A DNA stretch of 45,745 bases from CAIPFQ01 sp964641775 (GCA_964641775.1 CAZXLK010000003.1:1-45745); one strand, 5' to 3'; counted from the stretch's first letter, positions 8,085 through 16,249 are shown. The notes: generated by a model not told the origin, from the letters alone. Program-made: numbers and translations.

Positions 8085-9496
8085 GTTTTACCCCAATTTG
8101 TATGGAAAAATTTTCCTCGGGGCTGATCGACCCTTTCGTATGTATGGGCCCCAAAAAAGTCGCGTTGAGCTTGAATAAGATTTGCTGGCAGGCGCTCGCT
8201 TCTGTATCCATCAAAAAAAGAAAGGGCTGCAGATTTGCATGGGATTGGAATTCCCATTAAAGCTCCCTCCGATACGATTTGCCTCCAGCTAGGTAGCGCA
8301 TTCGCCAATGCCTTTTGAAAAAAAGGATCTAAAAGAAGGCTCGCAATTTTTGAATTTTTTGTAAAGGCTTCTTTAATATTATTTAAAAATTTACTCCGGA
8401 TGATGCAGCCTCCTCGCCACATGAGTGCAATCGATCCTAAATTGAGATTCCATCCATGCGTCTCGGATGCCCCTTGCATGAGCATAAATCCTTGCGCATA
8501 ACTAATGATCTTCGATGCATACAAAGCTTTTTCAATTTGATCTGCAAATTCTGCTTTATTTTTCACTTCGTGCATGGGTTTTTCCGGATAAACTTTGCAG
8601 GCAGCAATTCTTTCCTCTTTCAATGAAGACAAACATCTTGCAAAGACCGCCTCTGCAATCAAAGTAAGCGGCTCGCCCCTATCCAGCGCATCAATTCCGG
8701 TCCATTTTCCCGTCCCTTTTTGACCTGCTGCATCTAAAATTTTATCCAAAAGCGGCTTTCCATCCTTATCCATTTGATTGAAAATAGCGGCAGTGATTTC
8801 AATCAAATAGCTATTCAATGGCCCTTTGTTCCATTTGGAAAATATCATGTGGAGCTCGGGATAGTTAAATTTAGCTCCCTTTTTTAAAAGATCATAGGCC
8901 TCAGCAATGAGCTGCATATCGCCATATTCAATCCCATTGTGGACCATTTTGACATAGTGCCCTGCCCCGCCATTGCCTACCCAATCGCAGCAAGGGCTCC
9001 CATCATCGGCCTTGGCAGCAATCTTTTGAAAAATGTCTTTTACGTGCGGCCAAGCATCGGGATTGCCTCCGGGCATAATCGAAGGGCCATGTCTCGCCCC
9101 CTCTTCGCCCCCCGAAATCCCCGCCCCGACAAACAAGATCCCTTTTGCCTTTAAATCAGCCGAGCGCCTCTCCGTATCAGGAAAATGGCTATTTCCCCCA
9201 TCAATGACAATGTCCCCTTTTTCCAGAAAAGGAAGCACCTCTTCAATCAATTCATCCACCGGCGCGCCCGCTTTGACCATCATCATGACCCTTCTCGGTC
9301 TCTTCAATGCAGCCACAAATCCCTTGATATCCTTCGAGCCGCCAATCTTTTTCCCCTTAGCTTCCCCCTTCAAAAAATCATCTACCTTGGAAACTGTCCT
9401 GTTAAACACCTGAACCGTATACCCATGATCGGCCATATTGAGGACCAAATTCTGCCCCATCACCGCAAGCCCAATCAATCCAATATCCGCTGACAT
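8081..9496 (-). CDS. gnd: 6-phosphogluconate dehydrogenase, decarboxylating
   Basis: A 471-residue cytosolic enzyme of the oxidative pentose phosphate pathway that converts 6-phosphogluconate and NADP to ribulose-5-phosphate, CO2 and NADPH. The N-terminal Rossmann segment reads IGLIGLAVMGQNLVLNM. The family signature FVGAGISGGEEGARHGPSIMPG and the catalytic region GHYVKMVHNGIEYGDMQLI (Lys and Asn ligands) follow, and the C-terminal RGKFFHTNW is typical. Full length. It corresponds to CT063, next to lepA in Chlamydia. It starts 65 bases from the divergent tRNA-Arg. Confidence 0.96.
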   Translation of the reverse strand: MSADIGLIGLAVMGQNLVLNMADHGYTVQVFNRTVSKVDDFLKGEAKGKKIGGSKDIKGFVAALKRPRRVMMMVKAGAPVDELIEEVLPFLEKGDIVIDGGNSHFPDTERRSADLKAKGILFVGAGISGGEEGARHGPSIMPGGNPDAWPHVKDIFQKIAAKADDGSPCCDWVGNGGAGHYVKMVHNGIEYGDMQLIAEAYDLLKKGAKFNYPELHMIFSKWNKGPLNSYLIEITAAIFNQMDKDGKPLLDKILDAAGQKGTGKWTGIDALDRGEPLTLIAEAVFARCLSSLKEERIAACKVYPEKPMHEVKNKAEFADQIEKALYASKIISYAQGFMLMQGASETHGWNLNLGSIALMWRGGCIIRSKFLNNIKEAFTKNSKIASLLLDPFFQKALANALPSWRQIVSEGALMGIPIPCKSAALSFFDGYRSERLPANLIQAQRDFFGAHTYERVDQPRGKFFHTNWGKT

Positions 9497-9561
9497 ATCT
9501 GCCTCTCTATTTTCCCTTGAGAGTAAGCGATGAGGTGGTTAAAATGGAAGGTCGCGCATTG

Positions 9562-9634
9562 GTTCTCGTAGCTCAGTGGATAGAGCGACCGCCTCCTAAG
9601 CGGTAGGTCGCCGGTTCGACTCCGGCCGTGAACG
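9562..9634 (+). tRNA. tRNA-Arg (anticodon CCU)
   Basis: The cloverleaf is complete. The acceptor GTTCTCG (9562-9568) pairs with CGTGAAC (9627-9633) with one T-T mismatch. The D arm is GCTC/GAGC. The anticodon stem ACCGC/GCGGT encloses the loop CTCCTAA, which gives the anticodon CCU. The T arm GCCGG/CCGGC encloses TTCGACT. CCA is not encoded. It reads AGG codons. Confidence 0.95.
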
Positions 9635-9657
9635 ATTGTTTTTACAATTTTGTTGTT

Positions 9658-9825
9658 ATGAATCCACAAGCTAAAAATAAGGAAATTGTCTATGAACTCT
9701 TACCAGATGGTACCGTAGTTCTTCGAAAAATCTCTGACTTAGATCTTAAATATTTAAAAGCCCTTAATTCCACCTTAAATGAATGGGAATCTAAAGAAGA
9801 TGATGAAGCTTACAAAAACCTATAA
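9658..9825 (+). CDS. Orphan antitoxin-like small protein
   Basis: A 55-residue ORF (MNPQAKNKEIVYELLPDGTV...) 24 bases after tRNA-Arg. The opening EIVYELLPDGTVVL and the acidic end EWESKEDDEAYKNL resemble short antitoxins of the MazE/AbrB-like kind that precede a toxin gene. No toxin ORF follows: the next 275 bases hold a palindrome and an interspersed repeat. There is no clear Shine-Dalgarno before the ATG at 9658; an upstream ATG at 9628 lies inside the tRNA. It is probably a remnant module at a tRNA-linked insertion spot. The family call is tentative. Confidence 0.45.
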   Translation: MNPQAKNKEIVYELLPDGTVVLRKISDLDLKYLKALNSTLNEWESKEDDEAYKNL

Positions 9826-9853
9826 GAAATTGCAAAACTGCGGTCGAGAACGG

Positions 9854-9875
9854 TTTACTCAGTATATTGAGTAAA
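9854..9875. repeat. Perfect palindrome after the orphan antitoxin-like ORF
   Basis: TTTACTCA and TGAGTAAA form a perfect 8-bp inverted repeat around GTATAT. It lies 28 bases past the stop at 9825. No T-run follows, so an operator or insertion-site remnant is as likely as a terminator. Confidence 0.6.
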
Positions 9876-9920
9876 ATCTGGAAATTGCATGTTAGCTTCT
9901 AACAAGCAATGCCTTAAAAA

Positions 9921-10095
9921 AGAAAACAGGATTTGCAAGATCGGATCTATGATCCGGCAGGATGGACAGGTTAACTTTTTGCTTTGAGGCTGTGAAAAAA
10001 ACTTCACGCAAGTGAAAAAAGAAACCTATCCTGTTTATCTTGCCGCCCGAGCGGGTCCCCGCGAAGCGGGGCCGGGCGTTCCTGTCCATCCTGTT
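9921..10095. repeat. Interspersed repeat of the 'CAGGATGGACAGG' type with internal hairpins
   Basis: CAGGATGGACAGG (9958-9970) is the exact reverse complement of CCTGTCCATCCTG (10081-10093). Outside and inside these are further degenerate copies (AACAGGAT at 9925, ATCCTGTTTATC at 10028). The centre holds smaller stems: GGATC/GATCC (9943-9955), CCCCGC/GCGGGG (10057-10071) and GCCCG/CGGGC (10045-10077). No gene is visible between 9826 and 10100. Confidence 0.75.
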
Positions 10096-10100
10096 CTTTT

Positions 10101-10742
10101 CTATTTCTTCCCTTTTTTGAAGTAGAAGTCGATGCCATCGGCGACGCCGCGGGCGATTTTTTCGAGATATTCGTAGGATTTAAGTTTGGCCCGCTCTTCG
10201 GGATTGGAGATGAAGCCTCCTTCGAGAAGGACGGCTGGCATGGAGGTTTCCCGAATCACGTAGAGATTGCCTTTTTTTATGCCACGGGAGTGGGCGTCGG
10301 TGCGGCGAAGAACGCGAGTGAGGATCGAGTCGGCCAGCTTCTTGGAAAGGATGGTACGCTTTTTGGTTTCTTTGGAATCGTAGAAAAAGATTTCCATACC
10401 AGAAGCTGTTGGAACGCGGGAGGCATTAAAATGGATGCTTATAAAGGCTTGTGCATCTGCCTGCTTGGCAATTTCTACCCGGCGAAATAGAGGAATAAAG
10501 GCATCGGAGCTTCTTGTCATAATGACATGATAGCCCAGCTGATCGAGATACTTTTTTACAAGACGAGCTGTCTGTAAACAAACCCTCTTTTCCTCGCAAA
10601 AGGGATTTTTTGCCTTAGTTCCCTGGTCATTTCCCCCATGCCCTGCATCAATTACAACCGTAATCCCGGTGCCGGAATTAATAGCCGTTGCCAAGGAAAA
10701 GGCTTGGCACGTAATCAGAAGAAAAAAGAAGATCGTTCTCAT
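10101..10742 (-). CDS. amiA: N-acetylmuramoyl-L-alanine amidase (AmiA)
   Basis: A 213-residue Amidase_3 protein with a signal peptide (MRTIFFFLLITCQAFSLATA), so it acts in the periplasm, where it cleaves the amide bond between muramic acid and the stem peptide. The zinc ligands visible are His35 in IDAGHGG, Glu in PFCEEK, His in FISIHFNAS and the catalytic Glu in VLLEGGFISN. Chlamydial AmiA enzymes are reported to have additional carboxypeptidase activity. The gene begins two bases after the murE stop and is last in the division cluster, matching CT268-CT269 order. It lacks additional targeting domains. Confidence 0.94.
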   Translation of the reverse strand: MRTIFFFLLITCQAFSLATAINSGTGITVVIDAGHGGNDQGTKAKNPFCEEKRVCLQTARLVKKYLDQLGYHVIMTRSSDAFIPLFRRVEIAKQADAQAFISIHFNASRVPTASGMEIFFYDSKETKKRTILSKKLADSILTRVLRRTDAHSRGIKKGNLYVIRETSMPAVLLEGGFISNPEERAKLKSYEYLEKIARGVADGIDFYFKKGKK

Positions 10743-10744
10743 GG

Positions 10745-12142
10745 TTACTCAATTAGGATTGCAGAAGCGCTTTTCGTTTTCAATGCTTCTTTTGCAACTT
10801 GCGAATCATCAAATGGAACACTTTGATTTTTAAAAATTTGCGTTTTTTGATGCCCTTTTCCTGCGATCAAGATGATATCTTGAGGCTTGGCAAGATCAAA
10901 ACTTTTTGCAATGGCTTTTTCTCGATCGAGCTCAACCAGGACTTTTTTTCGATCTTGAAATCCTTGCAAAATCTGGCGGCAGATCTCTTCTGGATCTTCG
11001 TCTCGTGGATTATCTGCTGTAACAATAGCAAGATCGGCCCATTTTTCTGCAGCCTTTGCCATCTCGACTCTTCTTGCAGGATCTCGATTCCCCCCGCTGC
11101 CAAAAACAACTATGAGCCTTTTAGGCGCAATTTCTTTCAAGGTAGAAAGGACATTCTCCAGAGCAATTCCTGAATGGGCAAAATCGACAAAGATGGAAAA
11201 GCCAAAAGGATTTTTTACCTCTTCTAATCTACCGGGAATAGGTGGAATTTTGGAAAAGATTTCGGCCTGTTTTTCCAAAGAAATTCCAAGGTGGAGGCCA
11301 ACAGAAATAGCTCCCAGAAGATTATAGACATTGAATCTTCCTAAAAGTGGTGTCGAAAAAATTTGAGTTCCGACTTTAAAAGTAGTCCCTTTTGAACTTA
11401 AGTTTATGTCGGATGCCATTTTGATTCCAAAGTCAAGTCCCGGCGCAACCTGCATTTTTTCACACCAAGGGCTATCTGCATTGTAGATTCCCACTTTTGC
11501 CTTTTCAAAAAGCATTCTTTTGGCTTCCGCATATTCTTCGATCGTTTTGTGGTAATCGAGATGATCGGGAAAAAGATTGGTAAAAAGAGCAAGATCAAAA
11601 TCAATCTCCTCCACCCTTTTTTGATGAAGTCCATGGGAAGAGACTTCCATAACACAAGCTTTTGCTCCCGATGCCACCATTTCACTCAGCATTTTTTGAT
11701 TGCGAACAGAATCCTGTGTTGTCAAGGTTGAGGGAATCCTTTTTTCACCAATGATTGCCTCTACAGTTCCGATGAGCCCCGAATCCATCCCAATTTGATT
11801 CAAAAGATGGTAAATGAGATAAGAGCTTGTCGTTTTTCATTTGGTTCCTGTAACTCCAACTACAAAGAGCTTTTTGGAAGGCTCACCGTAAAATTTTGCA
11901 GCAAGTTTTGCTTCCATTTTCCCGGGATTCTCAGAGATGACTTGGGGTATTTGAAGAAAAGGGTTATAAAGCTTTGTCACAATTGCTGCTGCGCCATGCA
12001 AAATGGCCTCATCAATAAAATCTTGCCCCTTGGCAATAAAAAGATTACCGGGAGAAATAGTTCTGGAATCATTGCTGATGCCGGTAATTTCAACATCTTT
12101 CCCTTTAACCATTACATCTTGCACCAGTTGTTTAAGCTTCAT
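10745..12142 (-). pseudogene. murE: UDP-MurNAc-tripeptide synthetase MurE, interrupted by TGA in the P-loop
   Basis: Cytosolic ligase that adds meso-DAP to UDP-MurNAc-L-Ala-D-Glu. Start MKLKQLVQDV at 12142. The single frame covers 465 codons but has TGA at 11837-11839, exactly where GTNGKT is expected: the DNA reads GGA ACC AAA TGA AAA ACG. Inserting/deleting one base on each side restores GTNGKT. The rest is conserved: CVMEVSSHG, FVDFAHSG, VFGSGGNRDPARR, ADNPRDEDPEEI (the DNPR meso-DAP motif) and IAGKGHQ. An ATG at 11803 could yield only a P-loop-less fragment. The gene is normally essential where DAP-containing peptidoglycan is made, so a consensus error is the simplest reading. Confidence 0.9.
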
Positions 12143-12177
12143 TGGACTCCATTGTCGCACCCAAAACGTAAAAAATA

Positions 12178-12270
12178 AACCACCGAGCACACCGAGAGCA
12201 CAGAGATTTTTTGCGGAGCAAAAAATAAGATTTTATTTCTTTCTCGGTGTTCTCGGTGTGCTCGGTGGTT
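12178..12270. repeat. CACCGAG-type interspersed inverted repeat, copy 1
   Basis: The outer arms AACCACCGAG (12178-12187) and CTCGGTGGTT (12261-12270) are perfect complements, and the degenerate units ACCGAGAGCACAGAG and CTCGGTGTTCTCGGTG lie inside them. At the centre ATTTTTTGC and GCAAAAAAT make a second stem around GGA. It fills the space between ftsI and murE. A second copy with the same architecture lies at 28030-28140. Confidence 0.85.
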
Positions 12271-12281
12271 AAATAATCCCT

Positions 12282-14267
12282 CTAATTCCATTTTTCATAC
12301 AATGCCCTAAGCTCTGCTACTTCTTTTGTAAAGTCTGCTTTTGCAGTATCTCGTCTTGGATCGCCAATTGCATAGCCATAAGGATCATCGGGCTGGACAC
12401 CGAGATACATGAGCGCCTGGCTTGCAATCTCTCGGAAAATGGGAGCTGCAGAGACTCCCCCCATTTGATGTTTTCCCACTCCGGGGATGAACTTTTTTTC
12501 CGGATCATCTAGGGAAATGAGCAAAACAAACCGGGGATTTTCCGCCGGCGCAAATCCAAGAAACGATGAGATATTATGATCTTTTGCATAGGTTCCATCA
12601 ATGACTTTTTCCGCAGTGCCCGATTTTCCCGCTTCCGTGTATCCGGAAACATCGGCTCTTTTTGATGTCCCTCCCTCTTTCGTGGCAAATTTCATGCTAT
12701 GGACAATCCGTTTGCAAATTGAGGGACTTAAAACCTGTTTGGAAGTTAACGAGGTTTTATCGAGCAAAATGGTTTTTGTCCCATCGCTATTTGTTTTCAC
12801 GATCTTTCGCACCAGATGGGGCTCAACGGCTTTTCCTCCATTGGCCAAAATCGCATAGGCCTTTGTGATCTGCAAGGCATTGATCAAAATATTGTGGCCA
12901 ATTGCCAAAGAATAGGGAGTCGGGACGGACCATTCCAGCTTGCCATTGGGATGGAGCTTTCCCGGCGTGGGGAGAAGACCCGGGCTTTCTGCCGGAAGCT
13001 CGACATGAGTTTTCATCCCAAAGCCAAAAACTTCTTGCAGCGTCTTGCGATACCAGGCATCTCCCATTGTTTGAATGAGACGATGGATGAGCTTTCCCAT
13101 ATAAATATTAGAAGATTTTTGAATTGCCAAATCCATATTGAGATAGCGGTGGACTCTTCCATCTTTCAAAGGATTACTTCTCCCCGGAAACCACCCATTT
13201 GCAGTCTCAATCCATTCATCTGCAGAGAAAATAGGGCGCATCCTAAGATTTGCCAGCTCTTCATTCGCTTTTAAGCAAACGGCAAGGGTAATGGGCTTAA
13301 AAATTGATCCTGGCTCATAACAATCGGCAATAGCCCGGACTCTTGCTGCATCTTGAAGTTCGGGATGATTAAAATATTCTCGATAGCGAGAGGGGTTAAA
13401 AGATGGGGTTTGAGCAATGGCTAAAATCTCTCCCGTATTGGGGTCCATCATGACTGCCCATCCCCCCTTTGCATTAGCCGTCTTGACTCCCTTTTTTAGC
13501 TCCGTTTCCACAATTGCTTGCAGGTAATGGTTCACCGTTAAATAGATGTCGGCCCCATTCACAGAAGGCTCAAGAATTTTTCCTGAATCTATAGGGTGCA
13601 AAGGCGATCTGATGATCTCAGTTTTTCCCGGTTTTCCCTGCAAATAGGAGTTGTAGACAAGCTCCAAGCCCCCTGTCGGTATCCCTTGCCCTGTTTTTGG
13701 ATCTTTTTCTTCTTGCAACGTATGGAGCACTGCGCCGAGCATGCTTCCAAAAGGGTAGGAGCGTTTAAATTCTTTGGTGAAAAAAAGGGCGTTGCCGGCT
13801 ATTTTTTGCGTTTTTGCAAACTGTTTCCACCAAGCCTCGATTCTTTTTCTTTGGGAACGATCGAGCCATTTGACAATTTTTCGGCTGCGACTTTTCTTTT
13901 CAAATTCGGGCCATGTTTTTTTCCTCATTGCAAAATCAAATTGCAGAAGGTTGTAGAGCTCTTCTGCCATTTTTGCTTTGAGATGTTTTGGAATCGAATC
14001 CGGATCGATATAAAGATGGAATTTAGGAATATCGATCACAAAAGGCTGCTGATCTTCCGGATGCCCTTTTTTTACAGTGGTATTGGAATAGAATGAGCCC
14101 CTTTTAAAGGGGAGCGTCACAACATATTGATGCTGGGCATGGGCAATCTTCGACCATTTTTCATGTTCGAGAATTTGAATTTTATAAAATGCCGCGATCA
14201 ATATTAAAAAAAGGATAAAAAGAGATGAGGACATGACTATTAGGCGCTTGATGGGAAAATTATTCAT
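12282..14267 (-). CDS. ftsI: Peptidoglycan transpeptidase FtsI (PBP3)
   Basis: A 661-residue bitopic membrane protein that cross-links septal peptidoglycan. One N-terminal helix (LIVMSSSLFILFLILIAAFY) is followed by the PBP dimerisation domain. The transpeptidase domain shows all three motifs: the nucleophile SIFK (in YEPGSIFKP, near residue 320), SSN (IQKSSNIYM) and KSGT (AGKSGTAEKV). An upstream TTG at 14276 is possible, but the ATG at 14267 makes an 8-base overlap with the ftsL-like stop. In Chlamydiae, which lack FtsZ, PBP3 acts in a peptidoglycan-dependent division ring. It corresponds to CT270. Confidence 0.95.
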   Translation of the reverse strand: MNNFPIKRLIVMSSSLFILFLILIAAFYKIQILEHEKWSKIAHAQHQYVVTLPFKRGSFYSNTTVKKGHPEDQQPFVIDIPKFHLYIDPDSIPKHLKAKMAEELYNLLQFDFAMRKKTWPEFEKKSRSRKIVKWLDRSQRKRIEAWWKQFAKTQKIAGNALFFTKEFKRSYPFGSMLGAVLHTLQEEKDPKTGQGIPTGGLELVYNSYLQGKPGKTEIIRSPLHPIDSGKILEPSVNGADIYLTVNHYLQAIVETELKKGVKTANAKGGWAVMMDPNTGEILAIAQTPSFNPSRYREYFNHPELQDAARVRAIADCYEPGSIFKPITLAVCLKANEELANLRMRPIFSADEWIETANGWFPGRSNPLKDGRVHRYLNMDLAIQKSSNIYMGKLIHRLIQTMGDAWYRKTLQEVFGFGMKTHVELPAESPGLLPTPGKLHPNGKLEWSVPTPYSLAIGHNILINALQITKAYAILANGGKAVEPHLVRKIVKTNSDGTKTILLDKTSLTSKQVLSPSICKRIVHSMKFATKEGGTSKRADVSGYTEAGKSGTAEKVIDGTYAKDHNISSFLGFAPAENPRFVLLISLDDPEKKFIPGVGKHQMGGVSAAPIFREIASQALMYLGVQPDDPYGYAIGDPRRDTAKADFTKEVAELRALYEKWN

Positions 14268-14550
14268 TGGCGGCAATCGGCTCTGGAACGGTCAAAACCT
14301 CATGAAGAAGCGGATGTTTTAAATGTCGAAATTCAGGCCTTGCTCCAAGCTCGATGAGATTGGCGGGGCTTTGAAATTCATCGATTTCAAAACCAAGACG
14401 GCTATTTTCTTCTCGAAGAAGCCGCACTTCCCGCTCAATTTCAGGCATTTTGATTTTAAGCTGCGTCAAACCATTTTGCGCATCCAAATAGGAATAAAGA
14501 CAAAATCCAAAAAGAGTTAAACAGAACCCAAGTCTGAGTAGTATGCTCAT
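14260..14550 (-). CDS. ftsL: FtsL-like division protein
   Basis: A 96-residue small bitopic protein. One membrane helix (LLRLGFCLTLFGFCLYSYL) is followed by a Leu/Glu-rich coiled coil (about residues 27-60: KIKMPEIEREVRLLREENSRL). Position between rsmH and ftsI, size and topology match FtsL; sequence is poorly conserved in this family, so the call rests on context. It overlaps rsmH by 4 bases (ATGA) and ftsI by 8. It corresponds to CT271. Confidence 0.75.
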   Translation of the reverse strand: MSILLRLGFCLTLFGFCLYSYLDAQNGLTQLKIKMPEIEREVRLLREENSRLGFEIDEFQSPANLIELGARPEFRHLKHPLLHEVLTVPEPIAANE

Positions 14551-15413
14551 GATTCGCCTGCCTTGGAGGCAGCGCGAAGCTTGGCGCTGCGAGACCGTGG
14601 ATTTTTTTGGATCTCAGACTTGGTTGGAACAATCGGTTTTTTTGTGAGAATCTTTAGCTCACTTTTTGCATTCCGAAATGTATTTTTCACAATTCGATCC
14701 TCTAAACTATGGAAAGCTATTGCCGCAATTCTTCCCCCATTTCGGGATTTTTTAATTGCAGCATCAAGCCCCTTTTGCAATTGCCCCAATTCATCATTTA
14801 CTACGATTCTAAGTGCTTGAAACACCCTCGTTGCCGGATGGATCTTCCCCCAGATCGTCACCGGTTTTACCACTGCTACAAGCTCAAGCGTTGTTCGGAT
14901 CTTTTTTTTTCTTCTCGCCTCTACAATGGCCCGGGCAACTTGTCTTGAGCGCCTCTCCTCTCCGTATTCAAAAAAAATCCGCGCCAATTCTCTTTCCGGC
15001 ATTTGATTTACGATCTTTTCAGCCGTTAAATCATTCTCCGGATCCATCCGCATGTCGAGCGGCGCATCTTTTAAAAAACTAAATCCCCTCTCCTGAGTAT
15101 CTATCTGCATCGAAGAGACGCCGACATCGATCAAAAAACCATCGATCTCTTTTTTGCCGAGATACTCTTTCAAATTGGCAAACGGTCCGCGGATAAATTC
15201 CACTTTTTTCCCCCAAGGGGCTAAAGTTTCTTTTGCCAACTGCAAGGCGGTAGGATCTTGGTCGCATGCAAAATAGGTTTCGATTTCGGGATGTGCATCT
15301 AAAATCGCCCGAGCATGCCCTCCTGCTCCAACCGTCCCTTCAAAAAAAACCTGCAACTCTACAGGTTCAAAAACTTTTAAAACTTCCTCGAGAAGTACGG
15401 GCTCATGTGCCAC
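14547..15413 (-). CDS. rsmH: 16S rRNA (cytosine-1402-N4)-methyltransferase RsmH
   Basis: A 288-residue SAM-dependent enzyme that methylates C1402 of 16S rRNA (formerly MraW). It begins MAHEPVLLEEVL, and the SAM loop reads GTVGAGGHARAIL (about residues 25-37). The segment DGFLIDVGVSSMQIDTQERGFSF and the LDMRMDP motif are family hallmarks, and FHSLEDRIVK lies near the C-terminus. The start is GTG at 15413, giving an 11-base overlap with mraZ. It corresponds to CT272. Confidence 0.95.
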   Translation of the reverse strand: MAHEPVLLEEVLKVFEPVELQVFFEGTVGAGGHARAILDAHPEIETYFACDQDPTALQLAKETLAPWGKKVEFIRGPFANLKEYLGKKEIDGFLIDVGVSSMQIDTQERGFSFLKDAPLDMRMDPENDLTAEKIVNQMPERELARIFFEYGEERRSRQVARAIVEARRKKKIRTTLELVAVVKPVTIWGKIHPATRVFQALRIVVNDELGQLQKGLDAAIKKSRNGGRIAAIAFHSLEDRIVKNTFRNAKSELKILTKKPIVPTKSEIQKNPRSRSAKLRAASKAGES

Positions 15414-15948
15414 TGATGTATGCGGGGTTCATAACTGTTTGAACTGCTTCCGTAACCCCCGGCTCAGGCGCGCTCTCCTCATGCAGCAAAGCAAATGCCT
15501 CTTCGGTCATTTTCTCCAAATTCATTTCCTCGGAATTGCCTTCGATCAGCGCTCTTAAATTGCGATCGTAAACCTCTTTAGGCCAAAGCTCGATCTTGTC
15601 CATCACTCCAGCAACAACGATTTCTTTTTCAATGCCTACTGCGGTTTTTAGATTCTGAGGCAGGCTAACTCTGCCAATTTTGTCATGCTCTGTTTGGTGC
15701 ATTGTGGAAAAAAACAGGGTGAAAAACTTTTGAAACCTTGCGACATGCTGATTTTGACGAAATTTATCGACAATTTTTTGGATCAAACTCTTTCTATAGA
15801 TCGTCAAACAGCCGCCAAGGCCAAGTCCTATGACAAACTCACACTTCCCATCTTCTACAAGACCGTAGCGCATTTCTTGAGGAAGGACAAACCGCCCCTT
15901 CTCATCGAGCTTTGCTACATGTGAGCCACTAAAGAAGAACTCGCTCAT
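15403..15948 (-). CDS. mraZ: MraZ, transcriptional regulator of the division cluster
   Basis: A 181-residue protein if started at the ATG at 15948 (MSEFFFSGSHVAKLDEKGRF). Two AbrB-like half domains are visible, LDEKGRFVLPQEMR and HDKIGRVSLPQNLK. The C-terminus extends about 30-40 residues past the usual end with an acidic tail. Other in-frame starts exist at 15972 (ATG) and 15990 (TTG), but they lengthen the protein into sequence that contains an MraZ-box-like motif. MraZ represses its own operon in other bacteria by binding direct TGGGN repeats; candidates occur upstream here. Confidence 0.88.
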   Translation of the reverse strand: MSEFFFSGSHVAKLDEKGRFVLPQEMRYGLVEDGKCEFVIGLGLGGCLTIYRKSLIQKIVDKFRQNQHVARFQKFFTLFFSTMHQTEHDKIGRVSLPQNLKTAVGIEKEIVVAGVMDKIELWPKEVYDRNLRALIEGNSEEMNLEKMTEEAFALLHEESAPEPGVTEAVQTVMNPAYISGT

Positions 15949-15954
15949 TTGCTT

Positions 15955-15969
15955 TTCCACGTTTTCCCA
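15955..15969 (-). promoter_or_regulatory. MraZ-box-like motif just upstream of mraZ
   Basis: On the mraZ strand the sequence is TGGGA-AAACG-TGGAA: two TGGGN-like units spaced by five bases, the second with one mismatch, seven bases before the ATG at 15948. The spacing is that reported for MraZ operators. If mraZ actually starts at 15972 or 15990 this would be coding sequence. Confidence 0.35.
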
Positions 15970-16016
15970 CATCTTATCCAGAATTTCCAAAATCCGACAA
16001 TCCCTTTCTAATAACT

Positions 16017-16111
16017 TTTGTTCAAAACTAGCCGGATCCTTTTGAGGGCAAAGAAGATAAAATGTTTAACACCAATTGTGGGAAATTGTGGGAAATTTGT
16101 TCAAAACTAGC
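16017..16111 (+). promoter_or_regulatory. Divergent control region: TGGGA repeat and 16-bp direct repeat
   Basis: Between mraZ and the gene at 16250, about 300 bases lack a gene. TTTGTTCAAAACTAGC occurs twice (16017-16032 and 16096-16111), 79 bases apart. Just before the second copy is TGGGA-AATTG-TGGGA (16079-16093), a perfect two-unit TGGGN-N5-TGGGN arrangement like an MraZ operator, but on the strand of the dnaA2-side genes. No convincing -35/-10 pair could be assigned. Confidence 0.45.
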
Positions 16112-16249
16112 GAAATTCTAGTTGATTTGTGAATTTAGACATTTGGACATCAGAAGCTTATGGATTTATCGACAATTTGTTCATAAAAATCGGTCTCGGG
16201 TGGTGGGATATTCGTAAAAATGTAAAATGGTGGAAGGGAGAGTGAAAAT

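Noticed and set aside
9628..9657. ATG at 9628 as start of the antitoxin-like ORF
   Set aside because: It lies within the acceptor stem of tRNA-Arg; the ATG at 9658 is preferred.
12816..13274. 152-codon plus-strand ORF
   Set aside because: Antisense to the ftsI transpeptidase domain; composition fits a shadow frame.
13596..14096. 166-codon ORF on the plus strand
   Set aside because: It is antisense to ftsI, which has all catalytic motifs; a shadow frame.
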